Shown here: one piece after another, positions 1 to 11,689 of the stretch | How the letters are laid out: every line of letters starts with the position of its first letter | Position numbering within the stretch: the stretch's first letter is position 1 | Assembly (NCBI RefSeq): GCF_040183065.1 | Contig: NC_091130.1 | Coordinates: forward strand, 24,555,859 to 24,619,858 | Source: Periplaneta americana | Lineage: Eukaryota > Arthropoda > Insecta > Blattodea > Blattidae | DNA length: 64,000 bases | Reading direction: 5' to 3' | Position numbers and translations under genes: made by a program | Notes under the pieces: generated by a model | Told to the model about the DNA's origin: nothing | Database searches by the model: none | Seen by the model: the letters and a program-made list of their open reading frames with translations, nothing else

Positions 1-206
1 TTCAAAAGCCGATTCTCAGTAACGCTGTTATTCGTCTGCAGAATAAGATATTTCTTCAAATATAATTTTTGTGGAATATAATTTTTATTTTTCAAACATT
101 AATTTTGTCCTTCATTATGAAACACCATTTATTTGATACAAATAATTAACACTAAATTGTAATTGTTTAACTCTTCAAATTATGTAAATAAACACACCTA
201 CATTTT

Positions 207-217
207 GCTATTATTAC

Positions 218-264
<47 letters not shown>
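207..264. repeat. (TTA)n microsatellite
   Basis: Nearly pure TTA/ATT tract directly abutting the 3' end of LINE copy A. A second tract of the same motif flanks the other side of that LINE. Confidence 0.95.
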
Positions 265-265
<1 letters not shown>

Positions 266-1109
266 TTACATACAAATGGCTTTTAAGGAACTCGAAGATT
301 CATTATCGCCCCCACATAAGCCCGCCATCGGTCCCTATCCTGTGCAAGATTAATCCACTCTCTATCATCATATCCCACCTCCCTCAAATCCATTTTAATA
401 TTATCCTCCCATCTACGTTTCGGTCTTCCCAAAGGTCTATTTTCCTCCGGTCTCCCAAGTAACACTCTATATGCATTTCTGGTTTCGCCCATACGTGCTA
501 CATGCCCTGCCCATCTCAAACGTCTGGATTTAATGTTCCTAATTATGTCTGGTGAAGAATACAATGCGTGCAGTTCTGCGTTGTGTAACTTTCTCCATTC
601 TCCTGTAACTTCATCCCTCTTAGCCCCAGATATTTTCCTAAGAATCTTATTCTCAAACACCGTTAATCTCTGTTCCTCTCTCAAATTGAGAGTCCTAGTT
701 TGACAACCATACAGAACAACCGGTAATATAACTGTTTTATAAATTCTAACTTTCACATTTTTTGACAGCAGACTAGATGACAAAATCTTCTCAACCGAAT
801 AATAGCAGGCATTTCTCATATTTATTCTGCGTTTAATTTCCTCCCGAGTGTCATTTATATTTGTTACTGTTGCGCCAAGATATTTGAATTTTTCCACCTC
901 TTCGAAGGATAAATCTCCAATTTTTATATTTCCATTTCGTACAATATTCTGGTCACGAGACATAATCATATACTTTGTATTTTCGGGATTTACTTCCAAA
1001 CCTGTTTCCTTACTTGCTTCAAGTAAAATTCCCGTGTTTTCCCTAATCGTTCGTGGATTTTCTCCTAACATATTCACGTCATCCGCATAGACAAGAAGCT
1101 GATGTAACC

Positions 1110-1110
<1 letters not shown>
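265..1110 (-). mobile_element. LINE family 1, copy A (5'-truncated RT end)
   Basis: Remnant of a non-LTR retrotransposon reverse transcriptase, read on the minus strand. The frame is open from about 1110 to 283 (roughly 275 codons), unusually long for this window. It starts just before the RT catalytic box YADD (1078-1089) and runs through the C-terminal part typical of LINE polymerases, with [22 protein letters not shown] and [11 protein letters not shown]. The endonuclease and most RT motifs are missing, so it cannot move by itself. After the stop comes the family 3' end (AAAAGCCATTTGTA) and a short TAAG-like tail merging into (TAA)n. Both ends lie in TTA microsatellite. I do not assign a clade; an APE-type LINE is likely. 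Confidence 0.85.

Positions 1111-1149
<39 letters not shown>
1111..1149. repeat. (ATT)n microsatellite
   Basis: Pure ATT tract abutting the truncated 5' end of LINE copy A. Confidence 0.95.
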
Positions 1150-2264
1150 TTGTTTTTGCTGTTTTTATACAGTCTATGAGGTTTAATTTTGAAACATGAA
1201 TAGAAAATCAACTTCAGCACAAACAAGATGCTGTGATACACGTCAAATATAACGTCACGTCAATATAGTCTATGAACAGCTAACCTTAACTCCGTACGTT
1301 CTGGGACAAAATACCGGTCCCTAGCAATAACAGTAATAATTATAATAATTTATTTTTCATACAACAACAATCATAGCCTTGTGTTATCTATTTTGTAATT
1401 GCTATGCAGTTTAGGGGTACAAAGTTAAAAAAAAAAAAATGTTATTTGGGGGTATGCTAGCAAAAATATTGAATACCACTTATATCATCTTACAGACCAT
1501 TGCGATTTAGGGGAGGGAGTTTATTGTCTCTAAATCAGCACTAAAACAATGGACAATCAACCAGTCCCTAAGAAGAAAGATAAATTTCTTCCATTGACTA
1601 CGCCAGAAATCAAACCACGGATCTCTTGCATGGGAAGCTTGTACGCTACCTCAGAGCCACCAAGGGAGAATTCAAGTTTTGTTTAAATTTGAAAGTAGTA
1701 TAGATTGATGAACTCCACTGTGAACTGCAATACAATATAACCCAGCACAGTGTGTCACAGCTTGTGCACAATAATTAAAGAAGTCCCCGTATAAAATATC
1801 GTGCCACCTTGCCATTTGCAAGTATTTTAAGTATAATATAGGCTACACACTTTTATCTGTCGTTTCTCTTCCCTATCTGCCATGGGACTATGCAACCATG
1901 GCAACCAAAAATGCATCATTAAAATGTAAAGTAATTAGATGTGTGGATTTTATTGTTCGTGTAATTACAGCCTTGATATCTCGTTGTTTTTTATTTAGAA
2001 GTACATAATTGGGATTCTCAGTATGTAAGAAATGTCGATCAAACGAGTTACAGAATACAGGCATTCGTGACCAAGCAGACCGGGTCCGTGTAAGTGAATT
2101 CACCTGCCTTGTCAAAACGAGCCATTGTTATTTGTGGGACACCAAATGTTGAGTTGGGGACTTAACCAAAAAAAAAGAAACAGCAATGTTGATCTATTGA
2201 CAATTTTCGGAAGAATATGTGTTGCACTGGTAGTTAGTTACAACAAAAGTACAAACAAAAACAG
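1150..2264. other. No recognisable feature
   Basis: AT-rich sequence with short poly-A runs. Small open frames here lack any recognisable motif. I see no RNA gene or terminal repeats. Confidence 0.5.
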
Positions 2265-3140
2265 AATGATGATAACGATGGTGGTGATGATAATGGTGAT
2301 GGTGATGATGATTATATTGATGCTAGTGATTGTTGTGATGATGATAATATGATAAAGATGATATGATGATGATAATAATGATAACGCTGATGATGGTGAT
2401 AATGATGATGGTTATATTGATGGTGATGATACTAATGGTGATGATAATGATAATAGTGATGATAATATTAATTTTGACATTGATTATAGGTATATTGATG
2501 CTATAGTCCCGTCGCCCTTATTTCCGGCAGCCAATCACGTTGCAGGTCGGCTACATTTAAACATGTGCGTCTTGAGATTCGCTGATGAAGATAAAGAAGG
2601 CTCGATAAATACTTAATATAATCGCCCGCCATTTTGGTTCGTTCGTTGGCGTTCGCAGAAAGCACAAGAGGACGTTATTTGCCGCTCAATTATTTGCTGA
2701 ATTACATTGCGTTTGATTTATTAACATAGGAGCTACGACATGATAATGTTTGACGGTGTGGCAAATAGATCCCTCGTCCGGTAGCTCGGCAACGAAGGAA
2801 CAAAAATGGCGGACGATACTATCTACCTAGACTTTATAGAGCCTTCACTTTCTATGACGTAAGCAAAGAGGAGGAGTCGCGCCGGAAATAACAGCGTCGC
2901 GACTATAGTGATGATAGTGGTGGTGATGATAATAGTAATTATGATGTTGATGGTAATGATGGTAATATTGATGGTGATGATTATACTGATGATAATTATA
3001 GTGATAATGATTATGGTAGCATTGATAATAGTAGTGATCATATTGATTGTGATAATTATTATATTAATGGTAATGATGCTGGTGATGATAATTATTATAT
3101 TGATGAAGATCATTGATGGATTGATATTTGATAATGATCA
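2265..3140. repeat. GAT/GATAAT-rich degenerate minisatellite, split by a MITE
   Basis: Degenerate GATGATAATGGT-type repeat on both sides of the insertion at 2502-2907. The left part is 2265-2501 and the right part 2908-3140. Its translations give long Met/Ile/Val strings that are artefacts of the repeat. Confidence 0.85.
2502..2907. mobile_element. TATAGTC MITE, copy 1
   Basis: A 406-bp non-coding element with ends reading TATAGTCCCGTCGC (left) and TATAGTCGCGACGC (right, complement), followed on both sides by a TTATTTCCGGC-like stretch. It interrupts the GAT minisatellite cleanly. A second copy at 54793-55208 matches along its whole length. The outer TA pair may be a TA target duplication, which would suggest a Tc1/mariner-type origin. 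Confidence 0.75.
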
Positions 3141-3244
3141 TTGATAATTGATAAATTATTGGAGAAGATCGGCTTTAATATCAAAAAGAAACAAAATTAG
3201 AAACAACATAATGAAATCTAAAATGAGAGTTAAAAATTCAATAT

Positions 3245-3390
3245 TCGATTATGTACAGTAGTGGCAAAAAAAACCGGACCGACCCTTGTAGCTGATTTCA
3301 GAGCCTTGTTCACTCCAGAGCACGATAGACTGGTAACTAAGGCTTTCGTGGTTCGAATCCTGCCTGGGAAGGAATCTTTTTTTCTTCCTT
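3245..3390 (+). mobile_element. SINE-like fragment with Pol III B box
   Basis: Contains GTGGTTCGAATCC (about 3349-3361), a good tRNA B box, followed by CTGCCTGGGAAGG and a T run. An A box is not convincing. Probably part of a tRNA-derived repeat, but only one copy is in the window. Confidence 0.35.
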
Positions 3391-3519
3391 GTTCAAATTT
3401 ATTCCCAATACTTTTCGATTGCAGCGATATTTTTATACTTAACTTATTATTCCCAGAACATGAATTTTACGTAACCGTGTCATTCAGGTATTATCATCTG
3501 GTGGTAGATGAAAGAAACG

Positions 3520-3567
3520 CACTGTCCGATATTACCCGTTGTCCGATACTACCCAACTTTCCCCTAA
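3520..3567 (-). mobile_element. Isolated end of a TA-type DNA transposon
   Basis: Read on the minus strand from the CCCCTA edge, the sequence begins TAGGGGAAAGTTGGGTA. It then carries TATCGGACA twice, 17 bp apart. The same two-site arrangement occurs at the ends of the pogo-like elements elsewhere in this window. No partner end was found. Confidence 0.35.
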
Positions 3568-4430
3568 CAGCTGATCTCTCTGTGAGTAAGTGCTGCAAAC
3601 TCTAGAGAAACAAAATGTACCTATTACCCAGCCAAGACCACTTAGATTCGATGCCCATAAAACTTGTAAAATATTTTCATTTTGAAAATAAAACATTAGA
3701 ATATTTAAATTTACATCCTTATCTTCGTCTTCCACTAATAATAAACACATATTTCTGAAAAAGACTTTTCCATTGGAATTACCAGTTTGCTCGGAATGGC
3801 TGTCTGCCCTGATGCAACTAAATTACTCCTAATAATGCTGGTACAATATTGGTTTTTGCCTCAGTTTATATGGACGAAAGTCGGACATCCTGAATACTTG
3901 TTAACAGTTGTTTGACAAGTAACAGTTGCTGGTACAGCGAATAAATTAAGACGTGGGTTAGATATTTCCACATTCAGTCCGTTACTATGGCAACGAACTG
4001 TCTGAAATTGTAAGATCAGATTGTTCAAGACAGAAATACAATAACATAAAATACACGTTTTAGTAAAAGCGTGTCTGTGCAAACATCGGTTAGGAAATTG
4101 CTACAGATAGAATATGATTCGTTAATTCCAGTCTTGGTGGTTCAGTTGGCAGAGCGCGTGTTCAAAAATGGGCGATTGAGGAGCTGTATTTATGGTGGAC
4201 AAACCCATGGTTCTTGGTTTTTAGGGATTGTCTCGTTTTTTATTCGCCATTCCAGTAGTTATACTCCACTATTCTCCTTTCATTATCATTTCCATCTATA
4301 AAAATTGTTCGTTGCCTGAGTTTGCGTCAAACAAAGATTTACAATTACAATTATCATATCATTATCCATAAATAAGTGCTGTAGTTGAAAAGCGACAGTA
4401 AATAAATCGGTGTAATAAAACATGCAAGGT
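3568..4430. other. No gene; one X-box-like site and a degenerate tRNA-like A box
   Basis: AT-rich. GTTACTATGGCAAC at 3981-3994 resembles an RFX X-box. TGGTTCAGTTGGCAGAGCG near 4138-4156 resembles a tRNA A box, but no B box follows at tRNA distance. The short open frames have no recognisable content. Confidence 0.4.
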
Positions 4431-4500
4431 AACCGGGGGTAATAAGGCCCACCTAAGGAATAAAACGTTATTTCTTTGAAATGAAGACGTTTAGCAATTT

Positions 4501-5401
4501 TTAAGGGGAGAGGATGGTATGTTTTGGTGAAAAATGAGTAAATTTTCAAACAAAAAAAAAAGTTCTTTAAAATATTCTGTGATATGTGTGGAATGCATAG
4601 CATAACATTTTGTGGGTATTTGTGCCCTTATCGGATGTTGAGTCACACATTTTTAAACTCCCTGCATTATGGATTTTTAAATCAGTCACCCACTTTTATT
4701 GTTGTTTCCGGTAAATTAAATTAAAAAAAATGTTTTTCTTTAAAATACCTTTTGATATGTTTGGAATGCATTGCCTAACATTTTGTGGGTATTTGTGCCC
4801 TTATCGGATGTTGAGACGTCATTTTTAAACTTCCTGCGCTATGGATTTTTAAATAACACGCCCGCTTTTATCGGTTTCCAGTAACTTAATTTTTTTTTTT
4901 TGCTACATTGCCAGACAAAAATGGATATAATTTCTGAACTATTAAAGATACATGCATGAAATTTATAACACACATTCTTTCGACTATTAGGAAACTTTTC
5001 TCTGTAACAGAATTTTGTTAATTGATTTCATTTTAAAAATACGTCCGTTTGTTTGCAAGAAAGGAAATCAGAAAATTGTTATTAAATTTTAATTGTTTAT
5101 TTTACAAACGTAGGGACTAATATCAAAATTCTGTTACAGACAGTTTGTAGAACATGCTTTTGCAAATACATTGCAAAAGACTGTTTGAATCTATCTTTAA
5201 AAACGGTTTAGATATATCGGTTTTAGTACAATCCTGTATTGGGTATAATTTTTTTTTTCAAATTTGGGCCCCCAAATAATTTTTTTCCAAATATTTTTAG
5301 TTGGTTGAGTTGTCACAGCTATGAGCTCTCTACATACAAAAAATTAATATTTTACACCAAATAGGAAAAAAGTTTTAAAAAATACCATCCTCTCCCCTTA
5401 A
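4501..5401. mobile_element. TTAA-flanked non-autonomous DNA element 1
   Basis: Both ends read TTAAGGGGAGAGGATGGTAT inward, a perfect 20-bp match including TTAA. Target TTAA and a short terminal repeat are the hallmark of piggyBac-type transposition. No transposase remains. The interior holds a direct duplication (4581 and 4754, period 173 bp). Confidence 0.7.
4567..4895. repeat. 173-bp direct duplication inside the TTAA element
   Basis: The stretch beginning GATATGTGTGGAATGCAT at 4581 is repeated at 4754 with few changes, including ACATTTTGTGGGTATTTGTG in both copies. Confidence 0.85.
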
Positions 5402-5529
5402 ATAATGGATTAGCATACTTTTATAGTTATCATATAATATTTTACTTCAAATAAATAATCGCTGTGCAATGAAAATTAACATCATGTCACTGGACCTTAT
5501 ATTCTGCTGTGACATATAATAAGACCCAC

Positions 5530-5800
5530 ATAAAAGAATATAAGTATTGAATACAACCTGGGCATACAAAGTCTTCAGTTTTTTCCTCAGTGATACCTAC
5601 GCATTCATCGTGCACCCAACATTCATAAGAGACACACACATTGTATATCTACAACAATTCTCTTCGCAGACAGAACACATCCGCGTCCCCTGGATGTTTA
5701 CAAATCCTGAAGTTGATGGTTCATCCAATACTTTTTCTGCATTAGGAATTGTCAGTCTTTCGTTTGTTTCATTTCTTACAAAAAAGATTGTGCTTTAGAG
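5530..5800 (-). pseudogene. Transposase C-terminus with PHD-like zinc finger (decayed)
   Basis: Minus-strand reading gives NAEKVLDEPSTSG, a Cys-rich CSVCEENCC, then after a frame change CWVHDECVG and EDFVCPGC. That order (CxxC, then WVHxxCxG, then FxCxxC) is the PHD-like finger found at the C-terminus of many pogo/Tigger-type transposases. At least one frameshift and a stop make it non-functional. Confidence 0.5.
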
Positions 5801-6451
5801 TTTAAACTTCATAGTTCAGGAACTTCTGTGAACTTGTGGGCGTTTCCACGTATTTATTTATAGAGTGCCCATATACTCATTAGCGAAAGTTTCACGGTAG
5901 CCCCAAACGTTTTAATGTTTACACAATAACGAGCATTTAATATTTTATTAATAACACACAGTAAAACGATGAAATATCAACTTAAATTTTGCAAAATTTT
6001 ATAATGAAGGCAGAAATAATCACACATAACTTGTTTCCACCAGTCGGCTAATACAAGAACTAGAATCTAATTTCTTTCAGTCGAATGCAAGAATAAATAG
6101 TTCTTAAAAGCTGTTGCTCTCTTTTGCAAAAGTGTATAACTTTGATAGATGTATTTCACCCTTTCTATGTTCACTAAAGATCTATTACAAATTTGTAGTA
6201 CATGAACATAATTATATTAAAGTTCCTCAATATTCATCTGCGGGAGCAATCATATTACAAATAATCGTCACTGTCACTCTAAATACTAGCTAGCAAGACA
6301 AATAATAAAAAAATAACATAATTTTTTCCAGCAATTAAAATCACAGTTAGTTCTATACGAATAATCATAATATATTATTTTTATGAATGTTTAATATTAC
6401 ACTGTTTGGTTTCATATTTTCCGGAATGGCCGAATTATACAATTATGAAAG
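5801..6451. other. No recognisable feature
   Basis: AT-rich. It may be transposase-element interior, but no protein motif survives on either strand. Confidence 0.4.
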
Positions 6452-6768
6452 GAGGCTGGTCTAGTGGTCAGAGCTTCTGGCTATAGTTCATTAGGTCCCG
6501 GTTCGATTCCCGGTTATTCCTGTGTTCGTCCATGGTTAAGTTTAGATTTAAGACCTCTCCTGGCACCACATAATCATAATCATCCTATCACATCATCGGG
6601 GTAATGTAACTCCGCTTTCCAAGCGCCCCAAACTCAGAAGTGGGTTACAACTAAGCCACGGCCAGGAGAGAAGACCAGAAATGTCGAAAAGACAACCTGG
6701 TGGGATTGGTTAAAAAATGACAACCTGCGAAATGAATATAGGAAGGCAGATCTCAATATAAATATTAA
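6452..6768 (+). mobile_element. tRNA-derived SINE (family F)
   Basis: The head from 6453 to 6520 is tRNA-like, with A box TGGTCTAGTGGTCAGAGC and B box GGTTCGATTCC; the acceptor-like ends GGAG and CTCC-like pair poorly. The body continues with CATCATCGGGGTAATG and ends near 6768. A head plus unrelated body is standard SINE structure. The 3' limit is uncertain because another repeat follows directly. Confidence 0.6.
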
Positions 6769-8168
6769 GCTACTAGCCGCACCCGTGCGCTCCGCTGCAC
6801 CCGTTAGAAATAAATATAAAGTAATTGCATAATTAAAATAGGACATTTGATCCAGGGAACATTCGTGTTTGATAGAAGGATAAATCGTTTAATATGTTAC
6901 TTAATTTAAATTGTATTTAAAATATTAAAATGCGATCATTTTGATCCAGAGATCACTCATTTGGTGCAATGACAATTCCTTTAACATGTTTCTTAATTGT
7001 TATTACCAATTATTTTTGGAAAAGCGAAAATTAACACAAAAATTTTGGTTACAGATTTATTATTATGTTTATATTATATTATATTATGAAAAAGTGTGTT
7101 GATAACGGATGTACTCGAATTAGAAAGTTTTTAATTTGTTGTGGGAGCTCTTGAATCTCAGGAGGAACAACTTTTACAACAGCGCAACATAATCTGCTTG
7201 GCTCATTACCCAATTTTTTTGCATTGCATTTGTTGCATATGTATTTTATGTATTTTAACACGATTCAATTGAGCATAGTTAAAATTTGAATTATAAAATA
7301 ATGGATTGCTAAGCTAACGTACTATTACTGCATACTAAATCAATACACTCTCGTTGTTCGTTAATTCTCTGAGATAAAAATGAATATGTTCATAAACATT
7401 ATTATAAGAAATACAGGAAATGAATATACAGAATAACCTATCAAATTTTCTGTGCATAGAAGGTATTTTAATCTTACCTGTCCTCAATTCACTCAGAAGT
7501 TCTGTAATAACATTATAGCATTATGTCCATACAGAGAAACTACACTTTCCAATGGTGAAATAATAATTAATTATACAAATCGGTTAATTTAGCTTCCGAT
7601 ATTGCTTCATACGAACACAGAAACATTTTCTGTAGGCTATGATTGATAGCTTTCGATTGTTGTTGACCAAGGCCCCTTATAGACGAAGTCATTTGTTTAT
7701 TTCATTACACGGCCTTAGATGGCAGTTATTTTAATTTTAAAATTCATTTATCTCATTAAATATCAGTCCTATCAAAATTTTTCAAAGAATAAAACTTATC
7801 GGAAATGATTTTTAAATAAATTTGTGTTATGTAACATTTTTCACAAAAATCAATAATAAGCGAGATATTTCGATTTATTTAATTCAGGCCCCCTTATAAC
7901 CCCCCTTTTAAATAATGTATTTTGAATGCCATATAGCCTATAATCTAAGTTACAACGAACTTAATTTATATTCCAATTTTCATCGAAATCGGTTCAGCCA
8001 TTATCGCGTGAAAAGGTAACAAACATACAGACAGACATACAAACAAAAATTTCAAAAAAGCGATTTTCGGTGTCAGGGTGGTTAATTATATATGTTAGGA
8101 CCAATTATTTTTGGAAAATCGAAAATTACCAGAAAAATTTCGGCTACAGATTTATTATTAGTATAGAT
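6769..8168. mobile_element. RTE-like dispersed repeat
   Basis: Begins CTACTAGCCGCACCCGTGCG and ends near TTATTATTAGTATAGAT. It contains ATCGGTTCAGCCATTATCGC followed by AACAAACATACAGACAGAC at about 7989-8038. This signature is widespread at the 3' ends of RTE-type or related retroelements in arthropods. A 65-bp segment is present twice (about 7008-7068 and 8098-8162). No coding region survives. Confidence 0.5.
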
Positions 8169-8371
8169 ATGACTATATAGCTTATTATAACATAGCGCCT
8201 AAAAGAAAGCTGAATAACATGGAAAGGCCGAGTGCATAGGATTGAGGAAGCAGCGTATGAAAGAAAATAATAATAACATATACATAAAAAATTTACATCA
8301 ACATACCCCGAAAGTAACTAGGTAGTGAGTCTTATAACATGCTGGGACTTAATACCCCCAGGTGCCTTAAG

Positions 8372-8820
8372 TTGCTTTGTTAATTGAAATTACTTACTAG
8401 AAAAGACATAAATTTATTTCTAGGAATTGCAAATTTCAGGCGTATGTCTAAATGACCATCAGTTAACCCAACGTTTACAGAAACGCCAACACTACACTAG
8501 TATCGATTCTCTTACTCTAATATTCACATGCTTTTCTGGAAGCTTCTGTTAATGCTCGAGAGAGATCATTCTTTCGTCCTTTTTATCTCCCTAACATAAC
8601 AAGGAAGGCCAGACTGATGGGTTTTGTGTTTTTGGATGAAAAAAGACTTGTTTCTCAATCCCCCTGTTTGGAATACTTGCTCTCTAATTAGTGGTTCTAG
8701 CCCAGAGGGGCAGCCCGCCGTCTGGCCGCAATAGTGCTACACTTGCTGATGTTTTAGAAACAGAGCTCACATCTATAGGTCCTCGCAAATACCTAGTATC
8801 ACTTCACAAGCTAAGAGTGG
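8372..8820. other. No recognisable feature
   Basis: Mixed-composition sequence. A 69-codon open frame at 8691-8900 has no recognisable motif and overlaps the start of a LINE 3' region. Confidence 0.4.
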
Positions 8821-8821
8821 C

Positions 8822-8987
8822 AGGGTATTTATGTACGTATTTATTCACACTGCAAATGGGTACATACCCGGTGGCAGTGGTAACTAATTATACTCAATAA
8901 TGACAATGAATAATAAACACAACTAATAAAAACAATTAATAATTAATAATAATATTAATAATGATAATAATAATAATGATAATAATA

Positions 8988-9018
<31 letters not shown>

Positions 9019-9392
9019 AATAATAATAACAAGGAGCATCCTAAATTAAATTAAGCATGGTCACTTAAAATAACATTTAAAGTAAATCTAATTTGTATCT
9101 TAACTCTAAGTTCGAACTAAGACCCACGAGTGTGACAGGTTCAAACCTACACAAGTACCTTTCGGCACGACACTTATTTCGCTGTCATCTCACTCACTGC
9201 ACTACCTGATTTCACTAACACTTCTAACCATTTCACTGTTCAAATACTTTGCACAGTCACTTCACTGACACCAACACACTTCACTTACGCAATAGACTTC
9301 ACTGAAACTACACACTTCACTGACACAACACACTTCCTCACTGATAGAACACTTCAAATAACAAAATATCAATTACACCCTTTAAATAGTTA
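8822..9392 (-). mobile_element. LINE family 4: 3' untranslated region
   Basis: Follows the stop codon of the LINE C-terminus on the minus strand. It holds a degenerate array of CACTTCACTGACAC-like units (about 9210-9360), then a (TAA)n tract (8928-9027), then an end reading AATAAATACGTACATAAATA on the minus strand. I infer that this is the element's 3' end. Confidence 0.55.
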
Positions 9393-9870
9393 CTACCGTC
9401 TATTAGTAAAGTCCTTAAGCCTATTTTTAAATACATTTTTGGTTGTTGGTAAAGCCTTTAGTAAGTCTGCAGGTAAAGCATTCCAGTCCCTGATAGTACG
9501 ATTGAGAAAAGAAAACTTTCCAGTGTCCGTCCTCTGTCTTCTTTCCCTCAATTTATATGAGTGGTCGCTCCTTGAAGAGTAATTTGACGGCTGCAACCTA
9601 TTTTTTATTTCTCTCCAGGCAGGCTCACCTCTGTATGTTTTGAACAGTGCGCATAATCGAATTCGCGTTCTCCGGTCCGTGAGTGTGTCCCATTTTAATG
9701 GTGAATTATTACGACAACACTTGAGAGCCCGTTTTTTTAATCTTTTCCAGTGTCTTAATATGTTCTAATCTGTAAGGATCCCAACATGCAGCACCATATT
9801 CCATTACTGGACGAACTAGTGATTTATATGCAATGTCTTTGGATTTATCAGAGCCTTTCCTTAGTACCCT
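9393..9870 (-). pseudogene. LINE family 4: RT C-terminus
   Basis: Minus-strand translation gives SLVRPVMEYGAACWDPYR, then after one frameshift in an A run (near 9740) RALKCCRNNSPLKWDTL, GEPAWREIKNRLQPSNYSS and LNRTIRDWNALPADLL, ending at a stop at 9393. Motifs of the YGAxCWDP and RTxxDWNxLP type mark the C-terminal region of CR1/L2/Jockey-like reverse transcriptases. The rest of the element is absent or unrecognisable upstream. Confidence 0.75.
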
Positions 9871-10191
9871 AGCCTTTCCTAAGGTCACATAGATACAAAT
9901 TCCTGGTAAACTTACGATGTCATTGGTCCTAATTTTTATCAGATCTTACATTTACATACAGCTATAACATACTCACTTTTTACTTGATTTGAAAAAGATA
10001 TACCCGTTTTGTGATATTTTAAAACATTAGAGTTTGGAAAAAATAATTTTTACAACATATGAAATTACGAAACTGACTTAATTTTCAAGTTATGAAAATA
10101 AAAACTCGTCAAAGAGAGAGAGAAAGCTATAATTAAAACAAAAAACAATAATTAAAATAGATAAAAATACAATAAATTGGGACCAATGTAA
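9871..10191. other. AT-rich flank of the hAT insertion
   Basis: No coding content seen. Since a LINE C-terminus resumes across the hAT element at 12336, this stretch may be the 3' untranslated part of that LINE on the minus strand. Confidence 0.35.
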
Positions 10192-10199
10192 ATCCACAC
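10192..10199. repeat. 8-bp target duplication, left
   Basis: ATCCACAC directly before CAGGGGCGTAGC. The identical octamer follows the right end at 12328-12335. Confidence 0.85.
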
Positions 10200-11190
10200 C
10201 AGGGGCGTAGCGTCCATGGATGTGGGAGATGTGTTACATACCCTGCAATTTCCTTCAAGGTGACTCTAGTGAATTATGAATTATAATATTGTAACATATA
10301 ATCGTTTTCGGACAGATCAAGTTTTCCCAGGATGTTTGATTTTGAATTCGCACTATGTTTTAATCACCTTGAACAGAAGGCGCGACCATTAGTAAGAATA
10401 TACTGTAACTCTATGGGCACGGCCCGCTTGATGTTTAAAAACACTTCGCAACGTCTCAACGACATCTGTCGTCAGCCCGAGGAAACTCGTGCAATGAGCA
10501 TGTTCGTGACCCTGTGTATGTACAGCGTTGTAATACATATTGTCGTATAGTCATGCTTGTGTTATAATATTATTTCCAGTGACTTATAAAAATAATGAGT
10601 GAGTTATTTGTTCCAAAATGTGTACTCTTTTCATTTGTGAACACTGGAGATTGTTTTGAAAGCTTAATTGTTTAGTGTTGAAATAAATTATTTAGGTTAA
10701 GATCTTTATGTTACGCGCTTATGGGCTCAAGATATGCACGCTGACAATATACATCCAAGAGGTCACGCAGTGAGTGAAAGGGAAATTGTTTCGTGTTCAT
10801 TGTCGCAGTGTATCAAATATGGAAACAAATTGTTGTATAATCGACAAATTGAAAGTAAGGACTTTAACGTTCTGTGAAAAAGAGGACGTAATTAAAGTAG
10901 ACCCTTAAAAACTAGTACTGAATATCACTACGAACATAAAAAAGTGTGTAAGACATTTTAATGTAAAGATTTATGAAAGTGAGTCGTGGCTGTAAGGTTG
11001 TAAGACTTTAAACAAACTGTTCTACTGGTCTTGTCTTCTCTTTTCTCTTTTCTAATGAAAAGTCCGTTTGAAATACCAATGGCTATGAAGATTTAAATAA
11101 TATGTATAAGGCAGCCAAGAAACATAACTATTTTTGTAACCATATAATATTTGAAAAAACGACTAAAAATGTTCGGGGAAACTCCAAGGA

Positions 11191-11449
11191 GAGCCACCGG
11201 CGTAACTCGGTTGGCTAAGGTGCTTGCTCCCCGATCCAGAGTTGCAATCGGGCGTGGGTTCGATTCCCGCTTGCGCTGATTACCTGGTTGGGATTTTTCC
11301 GAGGTTTTCCCCAACCGTAAGGTAAATGTCAGGTAATCTACGGCGTATCCTCGGCCTCAACTCGCCAAATATCATTTCACTATCACCAACTTCATCAACG
11401 CTAAATAACCTCGTAGTTGATACAGTGTCGTTATATAACCAAGTAAAAA
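11191..11449 (+). mobile_element. tRNA-derived SINE (family A), copy 1
   Basis: tRNA-like head with A box TAACTCGGTTGGCTAAGG and B box GGTTCGATTCC. The body contains GATTACCTGGTTGGG and AAGGTAAATGTCAGGTAATC and ends TATATAACCAAGTAAAA. Flanked by the 12-bp duplication AAACTCCAAGGA (11179-11190 and 11450-11461). Other family A copies are at 14698 and 50960. Confidence 0.85.
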
Positions 11450-11689
11450 AAACTCCAAGGATAGTAAACGTGAGTTTATTAATTTTATTTTTACTGCATA
11501 GTCCTAAACTAAGTTTATTAAACACTTTTCAGTGTGTCTATTATTTGTCGATGTTTTACTAGGTACGTAATATACTTGTAAATTTGTATTAGCAAGGAAG
11601 ATATATGCAGTGTTTATACTACAGACGTGGAGAAATTATTAACAAAATTGACGATTTTTATGATAATTCTGTTTACAAAATTTGAGTTT

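Larger units (their letters stand above)
4431..8371 (-). mobile_element. Candidate pogo-like transposon, heavily interrupted
   Basis: The two ends resemble each other: TAACCGGGGGTAATAAGG at the left and, on the complement at the right, TAAGGCACCTGGGGGTATTA. Subterminal TAATAAGRCCCAC-like words recur near 4445 and 5517, and inverted near 8335 and 8350. A decayed transposase C-terminus lies inside on the minus strand (5530-5800). A TTAA element, a SINE and an RTE-like repeat sit inside these limits. The pairing of the ends is inference from moderate similarity. Confidence 0.35.

Noticed and set aside
163..462. 99-codon frame starting in a poly-Leu run
   Set aside because: It is the translation of the TTA microsatellite running into the antisense of LINE copy A.
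2125..3144. Met/Ile/Val-rich frames on both strands
   Set aside because: Products of the GAT minisatellite; no protein signal.
8930..9030. Separate microsatellite locus
   Set aside because: The TAA tract lies inside the 3' region of LINE family 4, so I describe it there.
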